A DNA stretch of 8,571 bases from JAAXTX01 sp037139695 (lineage in GTDB: Bacteria; Patescibacteriota; Minisyncoccia; Moranbacterales; UBA1568). Under the pieces are notes generated by a model. The model did no database searches and was not told where the DNA came from. It saw nothing but the letters and a program-made list of their open reading frames with translations. This document shows positions 5,361 to 8,571 of this stretch, in pieces (position 1 is the first letter of the stretch; each line of letters starts with the position of its first letter). The stretch covers positions 1 through 8,571 of the forward strand of contig JBAXFX010000053.1 in assembly GCA_037139695.1 (NCBI GenBank), written 5' to 3'. The position numbers were made by a program, and so were the translations under genes.

Positions 5361-6863
5361 ATGAATCATCCCGAACTCATGACCCTCGACGAGATTCTCA
5401 GGTCCTCACGGCGGCCATTCTCGACCGAGGAACGCCGGTTCATCCAGAATGCCTACACATTCGCCCTGGAGGCGCACCAGGGACAGGCCCGGAAGTCCGG
5501 CGAACCCTATGTCACGCATTCCATCGCCGTCACGAAGATCCTCGCCGAGATCGGTATGGACAAGGAGACGCTCGCGGCCGGATTATTACACGACGTCCCC
5601 GAGGATACCGAACGGACGCTCGAGGAGGTGGGCAAACGGTTCGGGTCGGAAGTCGCGTCGCTCGTCGACGGCATCACCAAACTCGGCCGGATCAAACTTC
5701 GTGGATCGCGCGAGGAATACTTCCTTGAGAACCTCCGCAAGATGTTCCTCGCGATGGCGCAGGATATCCGGGTCGTTATCATCAAGCTCGCCGACCGGCT
5801 CCATAACATGCGCACCCTCGATGCCCTTCCCAAGGAAAAGCAGGAACGTATCGCGCGCGAAACGATGGACATCTACGCGCAGATCGCGAACCGACTCGGA
5901 ATCAGCGAGATCAAGGGCGAGCTCGAGGACCTGTCCTTCAAATACCTCGATCCGGAACACTACGAGGAGATGCGAAAAATCGAGGAGACCTATGTCCGCG
6001 AGGGAAAGACGTACCTCGAACGAGTCATCTTGCTTCTCCGCAAGGAGCTCGGGAGCGACGGGATAAAGATCGTCGATATCGACGGCCGGACGAAGCACCT
6101 CTACCGGCTGTTCAAAAAGCTGCAGAAGCACGACATGGAGATCGGCCGCGTCTACGACCTCGTCGCCGTCCGCATCATCGTCCCCGAAATCGTCGACTGC
6201 TACGAGACGCTCGGCTCGATCCACAAACGCTACCGTCCGCTCGTCGGCCGTATCAAGGACTACATCTCGCTTCCGAAACCGAACGGCTATCAGTCGCTGC
6301 ACACGACCGTTTTCGGTCCCGAAGGACGGATCTTCGAGTTGCAGATCCGCACGCCGAAGATGCACGACGAGGCAGAATACGGCATCGCGGCACACTGGAT
6401 CTACACCGAGAAGGAACGTGGTGGCTGGCGTTCGTTCGTCTTCGGGAAAAAACCATCCCCCGTCGCCAAGCCTAAGGAAGTTGCCTGGGTCTCCCAACTC
6501 AAGGAGTGGCAAAAGGAGGTCGGCCGCGACGATGCCGAATTCCTTTCCGGACTCAAGATCGAATTCTTCAAGAACCACATCTTTGCCTTCACTCCCCTCG
6601 GCGACATCATCGAGCTCCCCGAGGAAGCGACCCCGGTCGACTTCGCCTATGCCATCCACTCCGAGGTTGGCGAACACGCCGTCGGCGCGAAGATCGACGG
6701 CAAGATGTCCTCGCTCGACTCCGTCATCAGGAACGGCCAGGTCGTCGAGATCCTCGTCGCCAAGGACCGTAAGAAACCGAATGCCGACTGGCTCCGCTTC
6801 GTGAAGACCTCGACCGCCAAGTCAAAAATCCGCCGCGCCTTCCGCGAGGACGAGGGGAAGTGA
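5361..6863 (+). CDS. Bifunctional (p)ppGpp synthetase/hydrolase, short Rel
   Basis: This RelA/SpoT homologue should make and degrade the stringent-response alarmone (p)ppGpp. The HD hydrolase domain (about 25-190) keeps His53, His77-Asp78, Glu81-Asp82 and ADRLHNMRTL with Asp145 and Asn149. The synthetase domain (about 235-345) keeps YDLVAVR with Asp266, GRIKDY (Arg297-Lys299-Asp300, the RxKD form of bifunctional Rel enzymes), PNGYQSLHT and ELQIRT with Glu326. A TGS domain follows (about 404-466), then DWLRFVKTSTAKSKIRRA. The protein stops there at 500 residues, whereas typical Rel/RelA/SpoT proteins run to about 700-750 with helical, zinc-finger and ACT domains. The end looks natural: a terminator follows 90 nt on, with no Rel remnant between. 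The ATG at 5361 has no Shine-Dalgarno sequence. An alternative Met is at residue 7. I leave the symbol blank because rel, relA and spoT cannot be told apart by name. Confidence 0.96.
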   Translation: MNHPELMTLDEILRSSRRPFSTEERRFIQNAYTFALEAHQGQARKSGEPYVTHSIAVTKILAEIGMDKETLAAGLLHDVPEDTERTLEEVGKRFGSEVASLVDGITKLGRIKLRGSREEYFLENLRKMFLAMAQDIRVVIIKLADRLHNMRTLDALPKEKQERIARETMDIYAQIANRLGISEIKGELEDLSFKYLDPEHYEEMRKIEETYVREGKTYLERVILLLRKELGSDGIKIVDIDGRTKHLYRLFKKLQKHDMEIGRVYDLVAVRIIVPEIVDCYETLGSIHKRYRPLVGRIKDYISLPKPNGYQSLHTTVFGPEGRIFELQIRTPKMHDEAEYGIAAHWIYTEKERGGWRSFVFGKKPSPVAKPKEVAWVSQLKEWQKEVGRDDAEFLSGLKIEFFKNHIFAFTPLGDIIELPEEATPVDFAYAIHSEVGEHAVGAKIDGKMSSLDSVIRNGQVVEILVAKDRKKPNADWLRFVKTSTAKSKIRRAFREDEGK

Positions 6864-6952
6864 TTCGTTTACTCTAAGGCTACGGCATAGCGATAGAAAA
6901 AGGGAATGAATGGCGGATAAGATTATCGACACGGCTAAATCATACTACTTTC

Positions 6953-6990
6953 AAAAAGGCTAGGAATCCAAGTGAATTCCTAGCCTTTTT
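6953..6990. terminator. Bidirectional intrinsic terminator
   Basis: AAAAAGGCTAGGAAT (6953-6967) and ATTCCTAGCCTTTTT (6976-6990) are perfect 15-bp complements around an 8-nt loop. The A5/T5 ends give a U-tract in both directions. It lies between the convergent Rel and DUF192 genes, 90 nt and 19 nt from their stops. Confidence 0.93.
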
Positions 6991-7009
6991 CGTACCAATA
7001 CGTCGACAT

Positions 7010-7480
7010 TCATCTGATGACAACTACAGCATCCCCCTCCCTCACATCCGACAGCGCGCCGGCATTCGTCTCGATAACCTCGAATGCTTCGGCATCCGGG
7101 GTCATAATTGCAGTCGAATCCGCCGGGATATTTTTCTCGATGAAGACGACTTTGCCATCGCGGATCCAGGCGAGGTCGAGCGGGAATCGCATCCCCTTCA
7201 TCCAAAACGGATAAATGCCCGGGGCATCGAAACGGAACAGCATAGCGCAGTCCGAACAAAGCGAATCCCTAAGCCCAAGCCCGAGCTCACGCGATGCGGG
7301 GGTATCGGCCACCTCGGCCGAAAAGGTCCGCCCGCCAACGGTGACGGCGACGCTTCCCGGCAGGATCGGGACCGACGCCGGCGACTTTTCGTATCGGAAC
7401 ACGAACCATGCGGCCGCAATCGCGACCGGCAGCATGACAATCGCATACAGACGAAGGGCTTTCGGATCGATGTTCATCAT
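7010..7480 (-). CDS. Membrane-anchored DUF192 (COG1430) protein
   Basis: The 156-residue protein has an N-terminal membrane segment (about 10-28), so the rest is probably outside the membrane. The DUF192 fold spans about 43-156 and shows the family pattern: RELGLGLRDSL (64-74), AMLFRF (79-84), the hallmark PFWMKGMRFPLDLAWI (91-106), and EVIETNAGALSDVREGD near the end. The biochemical role of DUF192 is not settled. Cys75 and Cys78 form a CxxC just before AMLF, where many relatives have acidic residues; this is unusual in my recollection of the family. The ATG at 7480 overlaps the TGA stop of the upstream glycosyltransferase gene by 4 nt (ATGA), and a second ATG follows immediately. There is no strong Shine-Dalgarno sequence, so translational coupling is likely. 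An open frame extends upstream to 7645, but it is antisense-free overlap with the upstream gene and is not favoured. Confidence 0.9.
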   Translation of the reverse strand: MMNIDPKALRLYAIVMLPVAIAAAWFVFRYEKSPASVPILPGSVAVTVGGRTFSAEVADTPASRELGLGLRDSLCSDCAMLFRFDAPGIYPFWMKGMRFPLDLAWIRDGKVVFIEKNIPADSTAIMTPDAEAFEVIETNAGALSDVREGDAVVVIR

Positions 7481-8493
7481 ATCTCTTTTTCGTTTACCCT
7501 TCCGAATCCCGAAGCCAGAAAAACAAACCCCGCCCCAAGTGCCAACATGAAAAATACCTTCCCTGCGGCCGGGAGGACGAGTGCGGCAAAACCGGAGAGC
7601 GCCGAAACTGCTGTATATGAGATCATAATGATCAAGTCCGACCACCCTCTTTGCCGCAAGCGGTCATGCAGATGACGCTCGTCTCCCCCATGGAAGGGAG
7701 ACTTTCCGGCACGGATACGCATCATGATGACGAAGCAGGCGTCGAGCACCGGCACCGAGAGAACGAGCAACGTGGTTGCGATCTTTGCCCCGGAAAAAAG
7801 CGCGAGCGCCGCCACACCGAAACCGAGGAAATATGAGCCGGACGTCCCTGCCAGGAGCCGCGCGGGCGGGACATTGTAGACGAGGAATCCAAGCGATAGC
7901 CCGGCGAAAACACATGCGAGTATCGCGACCGTCGGCTGGTTCACCTCGGGACGAAGACTCACGAAAAAGAGCGTCGTAAACGCGGAAAGCGATACGCCAC
8001 CCAGCAACCCATCCACCCCGTCAACCCAGTTCATCGCATTCATGGCGAGAAGCGTGAACACGATGCCGACCAACAGACTGGGCCACACGGACGATTCGGG
8101 GTAGAGGAACCACGGATTACCGAAGGGGTTTGTCAGCACCCATGCACGCATTCCGGAGGAAAAAATCAGTATGGCGAGACCGATTTGAAACAAAAGTTGC
8201 GGTTTCCATCCGATTGGCGTTCGATCATCAAGCGTCCCAAAAAGAAGGATGAGGCAACCGCCCGCGATCAAACCAAGAAGTGGTCCGGAAAATACGAGTT
8301 CCCGATTGAACGCGATCGCGACCAGAAACGCACCGACGAGCGCCACCCCGCCGAGTCGAGGAACCAATTTATGTGTACGGCCCCTTTCCTTCCGCATCAC
8401 ACCGAACCGTTTCCCCGCGATCGAGACAACCTGAAACAACACGACAGCGGTAAAAAACGATATCAGGAGCGGAAAAAGGAATTGCTCAAGCAT
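7477..8493 (-). CDS. MraY/WecA-family polyprenyl-phosphate sugar-1-phosphate transferase
   Basis: Glycosyltransferase family 4 enzymes move a sugar-1-phosphate from a UDP-sugar to a lipid phosphate in the membrane, the first committed step of envelope glycan synthesis. This protein (338 residues, about ten membrane segments) has THKLVPRLGGVAL (40-52), the metal/lipid site GTLDDR (Asp89-Asp90), NAMNWVDGVDGL (152-163, with Asn155, Asp158, Asp161) and a final HLHDRL loop (274-279). It looks closer to WecA/TagO than to MraY. The usual GD[AST]GS motif reads GTSGS, with Thr217 in place of Asp, and the usual HxHH reads HLHD. The start is uncertain: I prefer the ATG at 8493, directly before the first membrane segment, because the preceding codons are A/T-rich unlike the gene body. 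An in-frame ATG at 8541 would add 16 residues, and the frame is open to the window edge. First gene of an operon with the DUF192 gene. Confidence 0.9.
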   Translation of the reverse strand: MLEQFLFPLLISFFTAVVLFQVVSIAGKRFGVMRKERGRTHKLVPRLGGVALVGAFLVAIAFNRELVFSGPLLGLIAGGCLILLFGTLDDRTPIGWKPQLLFQIGLAILIFSSGMRAWVLTNPFGNPWFLYPESSVWPSLLVGIVFTLLAMNAMNWVDGVDGLLGGVSLSAFTTLFFVSLRPEVNQPTVAILACVFAGLSLGFLVYNVPPARLLAGTSGSYFLGFGVAALALFSGAKIATTLLVLSVPVLDACFVIMMRIRAGKSPFHGGDERHLHDRLRQRGWSDLIIMISYTAVSALSGFAALVLPAAGKVFFMLALGAGFVFLASGFGRVNEKEI

Positions 8494-8571
8494 AGACTGT
8501 TTCAATCCGAAAGAAATCTTAGTATCTATCTCAAATCTCATGTCGAGCTGTAAATCCGAAAATTTCGCGCG

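Noticed and set aside
4898..5728. 276-codon plus-strand frame spanning the pyruvate kinase start and the Rel 5' end
   Set aside because: It crosses the divergent promoter gap and two confirmed genes in other frames, and resembles no protein.
5586..6677. 363-codon open frame antisense to the Rel gene
   Set aside because: It lies wholly opposite a well-supported gene with intact motifs. Its acidic, low-complexity translation is the usual shadow of GC-rich codon bias.
7481..7645. Upstream extension of the DUF192 frame to 7645
   Set aside because: It overlaps the 3' end of the glycosyltransferase gene in another frame, lacks DUF192 similarity, and would bury the membrane anchor inside the protein.

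Overview
The window looks like chromosomal core sequence from a bacterium of the Candidate Phyla Radiation (Patescibacteria), most likely a Parcubacteria-like lineage of fairly high GC. Three things point there. The partial 16S rRNA gene is about 60 nt shorter than the matching part of the E. coli gene and departs from near-universal primer sites. A membrane-anchored PEGA-domain plus beta-propeller protein of a type I associate with Parcubacteria is present. The Rel protein is short, with HD, synthetase and TGS domains only. TGA is a normal stop in three genes, which argues against the UGA-recoded Gracilibacteria and Absconditabacteria. The lineage call is inference; no tree could be built here.

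Layout, left to right. Positions 1-892 hold the 5' part of a 16S rRNA gene on the minus strand, cut by the window edge. Upstream of it (893 to about 1331) is a leader of roughly 440 nt packed with hairpins, a boxA-like element and a 16-nt copy of the mature 16S 5' end. A near-perfect sigma70-type promoter (TTGACA, 17 nt, TATACT) at 1338-1366 drives it. Just upstream is a minus-strand gene for a small multi-pass membrane protein (1427-1927), whose terminator overlaps its own stop codon and separates it from the rRNA promoter. It is divergent from the PEGA/propeller gene (2083-3573, plus). A 34-bp perfect palindrome (3714-3747) serves as terminator between that gene and the convergent pyruvate kinase gene (3794-5212, minus). 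A 148-bp divergent promoter region separates pyruvate kinase from a bifunctional (p)ppGpp synthetase/hydrolase gene (5361-6863, plus). A second bidirectional terminator (6953-6990) separates it from a two-gene minus-strand operon: a polyprenyl-phosphate sugar-1-phosphate transferase of the MraY/WecA superfamily (about 8493-7477), overlapped by 4 nt by a membrane-anchored DUF192 protein (7480-7010).

The genes are housekeeping functions: ribosomal RNA, glycolytic ATP generation, stringent response and envelope glycan initiation. I see no mobile element, CRISPR array, toxin-antitoxin pair or defence system. The most interesting content is non-coding or at residue level: the organisation of the 16S leader, a dyad centred on the rRNA -10 box, and a Thr in place of an acidic residue that is normally conserved in the glycosyltransferase. 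Most of the genes lack a Shine-Dalgarno sequence; only pyruvate kinase has a clear one.
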